Shown in pieces: positions 6,569 to 13,544 of a stretch of 20,889 bases of DNA (the first letter of the stretch is position 1; each line of letters opens with the position of its first letter). The notes under the pieces were generated by a model. The model saw only the letters and a list, made by a program, of their open reading frames with translations. It was not told the origin of the DNA and did no database searches. Position numbers and translations under genes: made by a program. The DNA is from an uncultured Lachnospiraceae bacterium. Its GTDB lineage: Bacteria > Bacillota > Clostridia > Lachnospirales > Lachnospiraceae. Location: positions 1 to 20,889 of the forward strand of contig CAJTMZ010000073.1 of the NCBI GenBank assembly GCA_910577445.1, in the 5' to 3' direction.

Positions 6569-7477
6569 TTATTTCCTTTCGTTTACAGCCTTCTTTAACT
6601 CCTCAAGAGCCTCCTCAAACCGTTTGGATTTCATTGTAGGATTCCCTTTAATCAGATTTCTCTGGTAGAAATCCTTCAGCCTTCTGAATTGCAGGCGGTG
6701 CTCTTTTTCTATGTTGTATTTACTGCGCAGTTCCATAATTTCTTCATGCACATCGTCCATAAATTCCGACGGGTTTATCTTAAGTCTTTCTTTTAATGAA
6801 CCGAATTTCTCCTCAATGCTGTCCATCAGTTCTTCCACCCTCTGGCTCTTTTCAAGTCTGCGGGCCTCAATTTCATCATTGGCAACGGCAATAATAACAT
6901 CCAGCCTCTTTTGAATCCGCTCCATCTCCTCTTTCGCCCGTTCCAGACCGATAAGGATATCCCGCAAATCCATAGCGGCCTTAAAGGAAAGTGTAAAATC
7001 AACCACAATATAAAGACTTGCCGCCACCGTCACCAGCACGACCACCGCTGAGGGTATGATAAAAATAATACGTTCTACGCCTCTGTGGAGAAATTCCGTC
7101 ATCAGTATCGTCAGAAAGCCCCATGCCACAGTGGATGAAAGGCAAATATGGCCTTTATAATTAAATTTCTGATTGGAATAATCCCAGTACCGTACCTTAA
7201 AGAGAGCCTCCATCAGCTCTCCCGTCACCAGCTCAAGAGCAGTTGCTCCGATACATCCCGCAATATAGGTAAGAAAAATATTATCCTGAAAGGGCATGGA
7301 AACCACAAGCATCATAATCGCCCCGCTCCCGTAAATTGGCAGAAAGGGCCCCCGCATAAAACCTCTGTTCACAAATTTTCTGCTTTTGAGAGATACATAT
7401 GTGGATTCAAATATCCAACCAAAAAAACAGTAAAAATAAAAGAAAAACAGCCACTCTATGATTGAATACTGGTACAT
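6569..7477 (-). CDS. PF06541 (CmpB-like, 'putative ABC-transporter type IV') membrane protein with coiled-coil tail
   Basis: 302 residues. The N-terminal half (about 1-170) has five membrane segments with family landmarks: FFGWIFESTYVSLKSRKFVNRGF, then GPFLPIYGSGA, and later RYWDYSNQKFNYKGHICL. From about 175 to the end the protein is soluble, highly charged and helical, probably a coiled coil (RAKEEMERIQKRL, EKSQRVEELMDSIEEKF). The family is common in clostridia; the ABC-transporter name is historical and the function is not established. ATG with GAAGGG 9 nt upstream. It lies 43 bp after the second GTPase gene with no visible terminator, so it may be the third gene of that operon. Confidence 0.82.
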   Translation of the reverse strand: MYQYSIIEWLFFFYFYCFFGWIFESTYVSLKSRKFVNRGFMRGPFLPIYGSGAIMMLVVSMPFQDNIFLTYIAGCIGATALELVTGELMEALFKVRYWDYSNQKFNYKGHICLSSTVAWGFLTILMTEFLHRGVERIIFIIPSAVVVLVTVAASLYIVVDFTLSFKAAMDLRDILIGLERAKEEMERIQKRLDVIIAVANDEIEARRLEKSQRVEELMDSIEEKFGSLKERLKINPSEFMDDVHEEIMELRSKYNIEKEHRLQFRRLKDFYQRNLIKGNPTMKSKRFEEALEELKKAVNERK

Positions 7478-7520
7478 TATGATTTTCCCTTCTTATGTAT
7501 AGTTCCTATCCGCATTTATC

Positions 7521-8450
7521 CTACACGAAACTGATTACAGGCTCCTTCGGCGCTTTGGTCTTTTCAATATTAAGCGCGTCCAGAATCGGCCCTTCGCCGC
7601 CGTAGTCCTCGAAGTATTCCTTCGCCACTTTTGCCGTCACTTTTACCCATTGCTTTTCCGCCAGCTCGCCGCATTTGTCATACCAGCAGGCAAACCCCAG
7701 AAATGCCATATCATCCGCACAACAGGTCATTGCCATCCGGCCGGGTACAAAATATCCTTCCGGGAAGTCCTCCGGCTTTAAAACCATGGCCGTGAAACGA
7801 ATGGTTTTTCCGATATAGCGTTCCAGATTGTCAAGGCTGTCCAGATACCAGATTCCGTATCCCTCATTGTCGAGCTCGATAATCTCCGCATCCAGACTGT
7901 AAGGTAAGTCGTCCTCAAAAATCTGGTTGATTTCCCCCTCCGAGCCCTCAAAAATTATCTCCGCCTGCTGGTTGATTGCCTTGACGTTTCTCTTGTAAAG
8001 GCTCAAATCCTCCACGTCGTCACAGCGGTTGAAGATAATCATCTCCGACTTTCGGAGCATTTCCGCCAGCAGGGATTTCATGTTCGTGAAATACATGGGG
8101 AAAGTGGATGCATCTATGGTGGTAATCTGCTGTTCAATTCCCCAGCGCGGCGGAAGCTCCATATTCTTAAAGTTCCACATGCCGTTATATTCAATAATAA
8201 TGCGCTCGGGCTTATATTTTTTTTCAAGTTCCGTCAGGTACGCCGGAGTAAACTCCTTCTCATCTTCAATAAAAACAAGCTCTGTACGGCTCTTTTTCAA
8301 AAGCGCCTCCTCATACTCGTTTTCCCCTTCCTCGCAGACAATCAGAAGCGTCTTTCCCTTCACCCGAAAATAAGGCTGGGCCAGCGTAAAGGAAATAAAT
8401 TCTGTCTTTCCACTTTCAAGAAATCCATTAATAACGTATACCGGCTTCAT
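7521..8450 (-). CDS. G3E-type GTPase lacking CxCC, with TIGR03943/DUF1980-like C-terminal domain
   Basis: 309 residues. The N-terminal half is a CobW-like G3E GTPase: Walker A GFLESGKT (9-16), a Walker B-like RIIIEYNG (83-90, replacing the usual E-S/T-G), and a G4-like motif NRCD (141-144). The CxCC metal motif of COG0523 proteins is absent. From about 195 to the end the sequence changes to a beta-rich domain (IGKTIRFTAMVLKP, then GRMAMTCCADDMAFLGF) that matches what I know of the TIGR03943/YcgQ (DUF1980) C-terminal domain, with its hallmark CCADD. In that family the domain accompanies a DUF318 permease. No such permease is seen here. ATG with GAAGGGG upstream; 45 bp after the His-rich GTPase gene. 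Role: probably metal or cofactor handling, not proven. Confidence 0.78.
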   Translation of the reverse strand: MKPVYVINGFLESGKTEFISFTLAQPYFRVKGKTLLIVCEEGENEYEEALLKKSRTELVFIEDEKEFTPAYLTELEKKYKPERIIIEYNGMWNFKNMELPPRWGIEQQITTIDASTFPMYFTNMKSLLAEMLRKSEMIIFNRCDDVEDLSLYKRNVKAINQQAEIIFEGSEGEINQIFEDDLPYSLDAEIIELDNEGYGIWYLDSLDNLERYIGKTIRFTAMVLKPEDFPEGYFVPGRMAMTCCADDMAFLGFACWYDKCGELAEKQWVKVTAKVAKEYFEDYGGEGPILDALNIEKTKAPKEPVISFV

Positions 8451-8495
8451 ACAACCCCTTCTTTCTTTTTTCCTTACCTTTTACCGTCCGCCTTC

Positions 8496-9701
8496 TTAGT
8501 TTGCCACGAAAAGCTCTTTCAGCGCATCCTCTTTCAGGCCGGAGCCAATCACGCAGAATTTGCCGGTTACGTCCGGCTTTCCGGTACGCACATTGCTCTC
8601 TCCCGGCACGTAATCGAAGTAAACCCATCCGCCCGTCTTTTCCGGAACCATGCCCTTCGCCCGAAGCACGTATCCGTACCTGCCTTCGTTTTCAAGCTCC
8701 TCCAGAATATGTTCAATTTCATCTTTTCCGTAGGCTTTCGGCGTTTCCATCCCCCAACTGGTAAATATCTCATCGGCATGATGATGGTCGTGGTCATGGC
8801 CATGATGATGTCCGCAGCCGCATTCTTCCCCATGGTGATGCTCATGTCCCTCATGGTCATGGTGGTGTCCGCAGCCACATTCTTCCCCATGGTGATGCTC
8901 ATGTCCCTCATGGCCGTGGTGGTGCCCGCAGCCGCATTCTTCCCCATGGTGATGCTCATGTCCCTCATGGCCATGGTGGTGTCCGCAGCCGCATTCCTCT
9001 CCATGATGGTGCTCACAGCCGCATTCGCCGCCATGATGATGCTCGTGCTCTTCTTCCCTGTTTCTGCCGGCTGAAAGCTCCGCCATCATTTCCGCTTCCA
9101 AATCTTTCGCGCCCTCTATGGCCTCCAGAATATCTTTTCCGTCCAGTTCTTCCCATGGCGTGGTAATGATGGTCGCTTTCTGGTTATGCTCTCTGATAAG
9201 CGCAAGGCACGTATCTAACTTTTCCCCGGAAACACTGCCGGTACGGCTCAGAATAATGGTTCCGGCATGGGCAATCTGGTTGATAAAAAACTCTCCGAAA
9301 TTTTTAATGTACATTTTGCATTTTGCGGCGTCCACCACGGCAACCGCGCTGTTAAGGACAACCTCTTTTGTGTCAATCACGTCCTGAACCGCTTTCATAA
9401 CGTCGGAGAGTTTTCCGACGCCTGAGGGCTCAATCAGGATTCTCTCCGGCTCGTAGGTATGCATAACTTCCTTTAGAGACGTTCCGAAATCGCCTACCAG
9501 TGAACAGCAGATACAGCCCGAGTTCATTTCCTTGATTTCAATACCGGCCTCCTTCAAAAAGCCGCCGTCAATACCGATTTCTCCAAATTCGTTCTCAATT
9601 AAAACTACCTTCGTATCTCCTAAGGCTTCCGCGAGAAGCTTTTTGATTAACGTGGTTTTTCCGGCTCCCAAAAAGCCTGATACAATGTCTATTTTTGTCA
9701 T
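8496..9701 (-). CDS. COG0523 (CobW/ZigA-like) GTP-binding metallochaperone with His/Cys-rich repeat array
   Basis: 401 residues from the ATG at 9701. An upstream in-frame ATG at 9707 touches its own AAGGA, whereas 9701 has it 7 nt away. Numbering from the upstream ATG: Walker A GFLGAGKTT (11-19), the metal-binding CICC (65-68) and LIEPSG (91-96). Residues 221-310 are a repeat array with 39 His and 10 Cys. A CobW_C domain closes the protein (about 335-400). The position expected to hold NKxD reads SRTG (154-157), so base recognition may differ from usual GTPases. The family delivers or allocates zinc, cobalt or nickel. The array should bind many metal ions. First gene after a strong promoter covered by a dyad; the second GTPase follows. 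Confidence 0.9.
   Translation of the reverse strand: MTKIDIVSGFLGAGKTTLIKKLLAEALGDTKVVLIENEFGEIGIDGGFLKEAGIEIKEMNSGCICCSLVGDFGTSLKEVMHTYEPERILIEPSGVGKLSDVMKAVQDVIDTKEVVLNSAVAVVDAAKCKMYIKNFGEFFINQIAHAGTIILSRTGSVSGEKLDTCLALIREHNQKATIITTPWEELDGKDILEAIEGAKDLEAEMMAELSAGRNREEEHEHHHGGECGCEHHHGEECGCGHHHGHEGHEHHHGEECGCGHHHGHEGHEHHHGEECGCGHHHDHEGHEHHHGEECGCGHHHGHDHDHHHADEIFTSWGMETPKAYGKDEIEHILEELENEGRYGYVLRAKGMVPEKTGGWVYFDYVPGESNVRTGKPDVTGKFCVIGSGLKEDALKELFVAN
8802..8972 (-). repeat. Three 57-bp in-frame tandem repeats (19-residue His/Cys units)
   Basis: Three consecutive copies of a 57-bp unit encode GHEGHEHHHGEECGCGHHH; the third starts with D. Partial units flank them on both sides (to about 9047 and 8775). 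Nucleotide identity between copies is very high, pointing to recent unequal exchange or slippage. The copy number may vary between strains. Confidence 0.9.
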
Positions 9702-9751
9702 TACCATTCCTTCTTTCCTTCAATATACGCGTAATTCGTAACTTCGCATAT

Positions 9752-9780
9752 ATTATAATGACTTAAATTGAATAAGTCAA
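9752..9780 (-). promoter_or_regulatory. Promoter of the GTPase operon
   Basis: Minus strand TTGACT (9775-9780), 17 bp, TATAAT (9752-9757), about 50 bp before the start codon. Near-consensus sigma-A promoter. Confidence 0.85.
9759..9779. promoter_or_regulatory. Operator candidate: 7-7-7 dyad inside the GTPase promoter
   Basis: A perfect inverted repeat TGACTTA-N7-TAAGTCA covers most of the -35 box and the spacer, so a bound protein would block RNA polymerase. Because the downstream gene is a His-rich metallochaperone, a metal-sensing repressor is the natural guess. The site does not match the Zur/Fur 7-1-7 form I know, so the regulator is not named. Confidence 0.6.
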
Positions 9781-9890
9781 ATGCTGGTTTTATCCTGCAC
9801 ACTGCCGGCCTCCGCCAGCATACACAGACCGGCAAACGTTGCAATTATCAATTCTCTATACGCCTTTTTTCCACCCTGCTCCTTTGTCAA
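9777..9890 (-). CDS. Possible small ORF (37 codons) after rhaM
   Basis: On the minus strand a TTG preceded by GAGAGG (spacing 5 nt) opens a 37-codon frame beginning MTKEQGGKKAYRE, followed by a hydrophobic stretch LIIATFAGLCML and a short polar tail. It starts 14 bp after the rhaM stop, and its TGA overlaps the -35 box of the next promoter. The ribosome site and spacing are good, but the start is TTG, the ORF is short and I recognise no family. It may be a small membrane-associated peptide, a remnant of a longer gene, or chance. Confidence 0.35.
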   Translation of the reverse strand: MTKEQGGKKAYRELIIATFAGLCMLAEAGSVQDKTSI

Positions 9891-9904
9891 ATTATCCTCT
9901 CTTT

Positions 9905-10216
9905 TTAATCCAGATGAAATACCGGATGCAAATCGATGGAAACCGGGCTGTTGTCCGGATTAGTCTCCATGATATCCGCCATAAAATCCCACCATTTACG
10001 GTTGATTGCCGTGTCTGCGCCGGCGCTCCACAAAGCTTCGTCTTCAATTTCAATACAGCCGAATAACGTCAAAGTTTCCCTGTCAAGAAAAATGGTATAA
10101 TTTTTTCCGCCATGTTCGTGAATCATGTCTTTCATTTCCGGCCAGAGCTGGTTATGTCTCTTTTCGTACTCTTCTTCCATTCCCGGGTAAAGTTTCATTT
10201 TAAATCCTTTTATCAT
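9905..10216 (-). CDS. rhaM: L-rhamnose mutarotase
   Basis: 103 residues, the usual family length. It interconverts alpha- and beta-L-rhamnose (and related deoxysugars), speeding entry into catabolism. The signature is clear: FKMKLYPG at the start, Y18 and H21 in EEYEKRHNQLWPEM (positions matching the catalytic Tyr and His of E. coli RhaM), GGKNYTIFLD, LFGCIEIED, and the W-W-x-x-M region (WWDFMADIM, about 75-83). ATG with GAGGATGG upstream. No rhamnose isomerase, kinase, aldolase or transporter is nearby, so it is an orphan here, perhaps serving a pathway encoded elsewhere. Confidence 0.92.
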   Translation of the reverse strand: MIKGFKMKLYPGMEEEYEKRHNQLWPEMKDMIHEHGGKNYTIFLDRETLTLFGCIEIEDEALWSAGADTAINRKWWDFMADIMETNPDNSPVSIDLHPVFHLD

Positions 10217-10253
10217 TTTTCCATCCTCGCCTTCTTTTTTATGTGTCCGAAAA

Positions 10254-10318
10254 CAAATCGTCCGGACAGTTTAAATTCAGCTTATCAGAACTTAGCCCCT
10301 GTGGCAAGCAAATCGTCC
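10254..10318. repeat. Direct repeat CAAATCGTCC (two copies) upstream of rhaM
   Basis: Two exact 10-bp copies at 10254-10263 and 10309-10318, with a shorter related AATCGTC at 10362-10368, spaced about 53-55 bp apart (five helical turns). An inverted pair TGTCCG / CGGACA (10244-10268) overlaps the first copy. These may be binding sites for a regulator of rhaM, or chance. Confidence 0.35.
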
Positions 10319-10335
10319 TCATTTTAAAGCGCATT

Positions 10336-10353
10336 TTGGAGCTTAAGCTTCAA
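10336..10353. repeat. 18-bp imperfect palindrome in the rhaM-nptA divergent region
   Basis: TTG-N-AGCTTAAGCT-N-CAA with one non-symmetric pair. It lies between the divergent rhaM and phosphate transporter genes and is a candidate operator. No regulator is assigned. Confidence 0.35.
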
Positions 10354-10383
10354 GACAATCCAATCGTCAAAAGCCCTGAATAG

Positions 10384-10402
10384 ATTTTACATGAATTTTA
10401 CA
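10384..10402 (+). promoter_or_regulatory. Candidate Pho box upstream of the phosphate transporter
   Basis: Two exact copies of ATTTTACA at 10384-10391 and 10395-10402, an 11-bp period. Direct TT(A/T/C)ACA repeats of one helical turn are the form bound by PhoP in Bacillus. The downstream gene is a phosphate transporter, which fits. A TTGACA follows at 10420. Regulation by PhoP is inference. Confidence 0.5.
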
Positions 10403-10419
10403 AATCCCTGATAATAGAA

Positions 10420-10447
10420 TTGACACAGAAAAGATAAACTATATCTG
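10420..10447 (+). promoter_or_regulatory. Possible promoter of the phosphate transporter
   Basis: Consensus TTGACA (10420-10425) with a weak TATCTG 16 bp later (10442-10447). An alternative is TTTACA (10386-10391) with GATAAT (10410-10415) at 18 bp. A poor -10 beside a perfect -35, or the reverse, would fit an activated promoter. Confidence 0.4.
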
Positions 10448-10487
10448 TAAGAAAGCCGCAAAACTATCGAAAGAGGAGATAAATTCT

Positions 10488-12230
10488 ATGGATATTTTCA
10501 ATATGCTTACTATGATTGGCGGATTAAGCCTGTTTCTTTTCGGCATGACTTTTATGGGACAGGCCCTGGAGCGGCGCGCGGGAGAGAGCCTTCGGCTTCT
10601 TCTTGGGCGGCTCACCACCGGCCGGGCAGCCGGGCTTTTTACCGGGCTGTGCGTGACGGCCGTGATACAGAGCTCCTCGGCTACTACCGTAATGGTGGTG
10701 GGCTTTGTCAATTCCGGGCTTATGTCTTTGAAGCAGGCAATCAATGTGATTATGGGCGCGAATATCGGAACCACCGTCACCGCATGGATATTGAGCCTAT
10801 CGGGAATTGACAGCGGCAACCTGTTTATCCGGCTTTTAAAGCCCTCCTCTTTCACCCCTGTTCTGGCGCTTTACGGTATTATTCTTTTCATGTTCGTAAA
10901 GGACACCAAAAAGAAGGATACAGGCGCTATCTTCCTTGGATTCGCAACGCTCATGTTCGGCATGGAAACCATGTCGGGCGCGGTTTCCGGCCTTTCGGAA
11001 ATCCCGGCTTTCCAAAATCTTTTTATCCTGTTTAAAAACCCTGTGCTCGGCGTAATGGCCGGGGCGGTTCTGACTGCCGTTATTCAGTCCAGCTCCGCTT
11101 CCGTTGGTATTTTACAGGCCCTTGCGGCAACAGGCCAGGTATCCTATGGCGCGGCCATACCCATTATCATGGGACAGAATATCGGGACCTGCGTTACCGC
11201 CCTTATTTCTTCCATCGGCGCGAATAAAAACGCCAGACGGGCCGCAATGGTCCATCTGTCCTTCAACGTGATTGGAACCGCCGTCTGGCTGGGACTGTTT
11301 TGTCTAATCAATGCTGTTTTCCGCCTGCCTTTTCTTAACCTGCCGGCGTCCCTGTTCGGCATCGCGGTTTCCCACTCTGTTTTCAACGTTTTATGCACTC
11401 TTCTCATGCTGCCTTTATCGGGCTTTCTGGAAAGCTTTGTGAAAAAACTTGTGCCCGACGCCAAAGACCCGGAGATAACGGCGGAGCTGGACGACCGTCT
11501 CCTTACCACCCCGCCCATTGCGCTGGAACGCTGCCGCGAGGTGGCGGCTGATATGGCGCAAACCGCCGCGCTGGCCCTTAAGGAATCCCTTTTGGCTCTG
11601 AAAAGCTGTTCCCCGAAAACGGCGGCCTCCATCCGGAAAAAGGAAGAAAAAACCGATTACTATGAAGATATTTTAGGCACTTATCTTGTAAAACTAAGCG
11701 CCTGCCAAATCAGCGCGGCTGACAGCACCGAGGCCGCAAAGCTGCTGAAATTGATTGGGGATTTTGAAAGAATTTCGGACCATGCCGTAAACCTGCTGGA
11801 ATCGGCGGAAGAAATGCAGACAAAAAATCTTCCTTTCACGGACGCCGCCAGCCACGAGCTTTCCGTGCTTTGTGCGGCGGTGGAGGAAATTTTGAACCTG
11901 TCGCTAAAAGCTTTTTTAGAGAACGACTCAGACGCCGCCTCCATGGTGGAGCCGCTTAAACAGGTTATCAATCAGTTAAAGGAACAGATGCGCTCCAGAC
12001 ATATTCTACGCTTACAGCGCGGAAACTGCTCCACCACCGCCGGCTTCATATGGTCGGACCTGCTGACGGATTTGGAGCGCACCGCCGAACACTGCTCCAA
12101 CATTGCCGGATGTATGACGGACATCTCCCAAAGCACCATGAATCTCCACGAATCCCTCCGGGAATTCCGGGAGGGAAGCGAAGATTTTCTTCCTATATAT
12201 AACACATATGCCGGAAAATATTCCCTTTAA
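10488..12230 (+). CDS. Na+/phosphate cotransporter family protein with PhoU-like C-terminal domain
   Basis: 580 residues. The membrane part (about 1-320) holds the inverted duplicated PF02690 repeats, each with a QSSSA motif (61-65 and 200-204) followed by a GxNIGT motif (from 90 and 229). These form the substrate site in the SLC34/NptA family. Residues about 345-560 are helical and PhoU-like (LKLIGDFERISDHAVNLLESAEE; DLERTAEHCSNIA), as in many bacterial members. It should import inorganic phosphate with sodium. ATG with GAGGAG 9 nt upstream. A candidate Pho box lies about 90 bp upstream. It ends 2 bp from the stop codon of the convergent MFS gene. Confidence 0.92.
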   Translation: MDIFNMLTMIGGLSLFLFGMTFMGQALERRAGESLRLLLGRLTTGRAAGLFTGLCVTAVIQSSSATTVMVVGFVNSGLMSLKQAINVIMGANIGTTVTAWILSLSGIDSGNLFIRLLKPSSFTPVLALYGIILFMFVKDTKKKDTGAIFLGFATLMFGMETMSGAVSGLSEIPAFQNLFILFKNPVLGVMAGAVLTAVIQSSSASVGILQALAATGQVSYGAAIPIIMGQNIGTCVTALISSIGANKNARRAAMVHLSFNVIGTAVWLGLFCLINAVFRLPFLNLPASLFGIAVSHSVFNVLCTLLMLPLSGFLESFVKKLVPDAKDPEITAELDDRLLTTPPIALERCREVAADMAQTAALALKESLLALKSCSPKTAASIRKKEEKTDYYEDILGTYLVKLSACQISAADSTEAAKLLKLIGDFERISDHAVNLLESAEEMQTKNLPFTDAASHELSVLCAAVEEILNLSLKAFLENDSDAASMVEPLKQVINQLKEQMRSRHILRLQRGNCSTTAGFIWSDLLTDLERTAEHCSNIAGCMTDISQSTMNLHESLREFREGSEDFLPIYNTYAGKYSL

Positions 12231-12248
12231 AATCAGGACGCTTTCCGG
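12211..12248. repeat. Inverted repeat spanning the convergent stop codons
   Basis: CCGGAAA at 12211-12217 and TTTCCGG at about 12242-12248 flank both stop codons. The loop is long (about 24 nt) and there is no good T run on either strand, so it is not a standard terminator, although a shared 3'-end structure is possible. Confidence 0.3.
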
Positions 12249-13420
12249 CAGCGGGGCAGATAAAGCTTTAAGGCTGTCAGAAGTATCAAATCAATTAAAA
12301 CCGCCGCCACCACGGACCACATGCCGTAGACAATGCCCGCCTGCTGGGCGATTTTGCCAATCACAGAAGGCATTATAATAGAGCCGAAGCTGGCTATGGT
12401 AAGCATAAAGCTCCAGGCAAGCTGATATTTCCCTATAATATATCCCGCAACCGAAACCGTGGTGGGATATATTCCCGCCATGCTGAACCCAAATCCCATA
12501 ATGCCAACCACTATCATTCCCGTACTTCTGCCGAAGAGAAGCACAAAGAAAAACAAAACGAAGCCGATTCCCATCATCACCAGAAGATTTTCTTTTTTCA
12601 TCTTAGTTGAAAGCCACGCCACGGTCAGTCTTCCCGCCAGAATCATCACCCACAGCACGCTTGCCATTATCTGGGAAAGGGACGGACTTAACAGGCCGGA
12701 GTCCTCAAAATAGGTTATCAGCCAGCCGATAACCCCCTGTTCCGCGCACAGATATACAAACAGGACGGCGGTACACAAAAGAAAAAGAGGCTCTTTAAAA
12801 AAATGATAGTCCGATTTTTGTTTTTCCCGTTTTTCTTTCTTTTCCTTTTCGTTTTTCACCGGCATAAAGAAATACAGCGCCCAGGTAAGCACTCCCATCC
12901 CTGCCATAAAAAAGCAGATATACCGCCAGTATTCTCTGTCAAAAGAGGTGGCCAGCGTGAGCAAAAGGGGAAAGGAGAAAGCGCCGACAGCGAACATTGC
13001 GTGCAGGCCGTTGATTGCCCATGCCTTTCCCGGCGCTAAATTGTTGATACTGGTATTGTTAAAATTGCTGGAAGCCCCTCTCGCCAGTCCTGTCAGGAGA
13101 AAGGCCAAAGCGAGTAAAAAGCGGCTCCCGCCAAATATCAGAAGCAGAAATGAAATGGAAAAAAGGCTCTCAAAAATCAGAATACTCTTTTTTCTTCCCA
13201 GATATACGGCCAGTATCCCGGCCAGAAAACCGGAGGCCAGATTTCCAATGGAATGAAGGCTCACAATAAGACCGCTGAAAGCATAGTCGAGCCCTTTCGC
13301 CTCTTTGATAAAAGGAAGAAGGGAGCCTATGGACAAAGCCAGCATGCCGTTCACTAAAAAAGCTCCGTAACTTGAGAAAAACTGTCGTCTTTTTTCACTG
13401 GTATTTAACAGTTCAAACAT
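12233..13420 (-). CDS. Major facilitator superfamily transporter
   Basis: 395 residues with twelve predicted membrane segments in two halves, joined by a cytoplasmic Lys/Glu-rich loop near residue 200 (NEKEKKEKREKQKSDYHF). The segment AVYLGRKKSILIFE (loop 2-3) is the usual MFS motif. IYPTTVSVAGYIIGKYQ near residue 330 resembles the FucP-like sugar-transporter side of the superfamily, so a sugar or other small solute is possible. The substrate cannot be read from sequence. Its leader contains a strong hairpin (13457-13490) and an extended -10 promoter at 13509-13514. AAAGGA lies about 13 nt before the ATG, which is rather far. Confidence 0.88.
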   Translation of the reverse strand: MFELLNTSEKRRQFFSSYGAFLVNGMLALSIGSLLPFIKEAKGLDYAFSGLIVSLHSIGNLASGFLAGILAVYLGRKKSILIFESLFSISFLLLIFGGSRFLLALAFLLTGLARGASSNFNNTSINNLAPGKAWAINGLHAMFAVGAFSFPLLLTLATSFDREYWRYICFFMAGMGVLTWALYFFMPVKNEKEKKEKREKQKSDYHFFKEPLFLLCTAVLFVYLCAEQGVIGWLITYFEDSGLLSPSLSQIMASVLWVMILAGRLTVAWLSTKMKKENLLVMMGIGFVLFFFVLLFGRSTGMIVVGIMGFGFSMAGIYPTTVSVAGYIIGKYQLAWSFMLTIASFGSIIMPSVIGKIAQQAGIVYGMWSVVAAVLIDLILLTALKLYLPRCRKAS

Positions 13421-13456
13421 GATTTTGTTCTTATCCTTTCCCGTAATAATTACTGC

Positions 13457-13490
13457 AAACGGCAGGCCCTTTAAAAGGTGCCTGCCTGTT
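13457..13490 (-). terminator. Strong hairpin: terminator of the FlxA-like gene or leader structure of the MFS gene
   Basis: Arms GGCAGGC (13461-13467) and GCCTGCC (13480-13486), extended inside by CCTT/AAGG and outside by AAC/GTT, give a stem of about 11-13 bp. On the minus strand it is followed by GTTTGC rather than a real T run, so termination is plausible but not typical. A promoter-like TGATATACT lies upstream, which would put the hairpin in the MFS 5' leader. Confidence 0.5.
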
Positions 13491-13508
13491 CTGTAAACAA
13501 CTTATCTG

Positions 13509-13536
13509 AGTATATCACGGGTCGGAAGTAAAGTCA
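13509..13536 (-). promoter_or_regulatory. Probable extended -10 promoter of the MFS gene
   Basis: Minus strand TGATATACT, an extended -10 (TGn-TATACT, -10 at 13509-13514), with a weak GTGACT 17 bp upstream. The leader would be about 80 nt. Confidence 0.45.
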
Positions 13537-13544
13537 CGCCCTAT

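Noticed and set aside
8775..9047. CRISPR-like or minisatellite array
   Set aside because: The 57-bp repeats are contiguous, without unique spacers, and stay in frame as a His/Cys-rich protein segment.
8567..9074. Repetitive Met/Thr-rich and Met/Val-rich open frames on both strands
   Set aside because: Out-of-frame shadows of the His-rich repeat array of the GTPase gene.
11144..11632. Minus-strand open frame (162 codons) opposite the phosphate transporter
   Set aside because: Antisense shadow of a secure gene; no motif or ribosome site.
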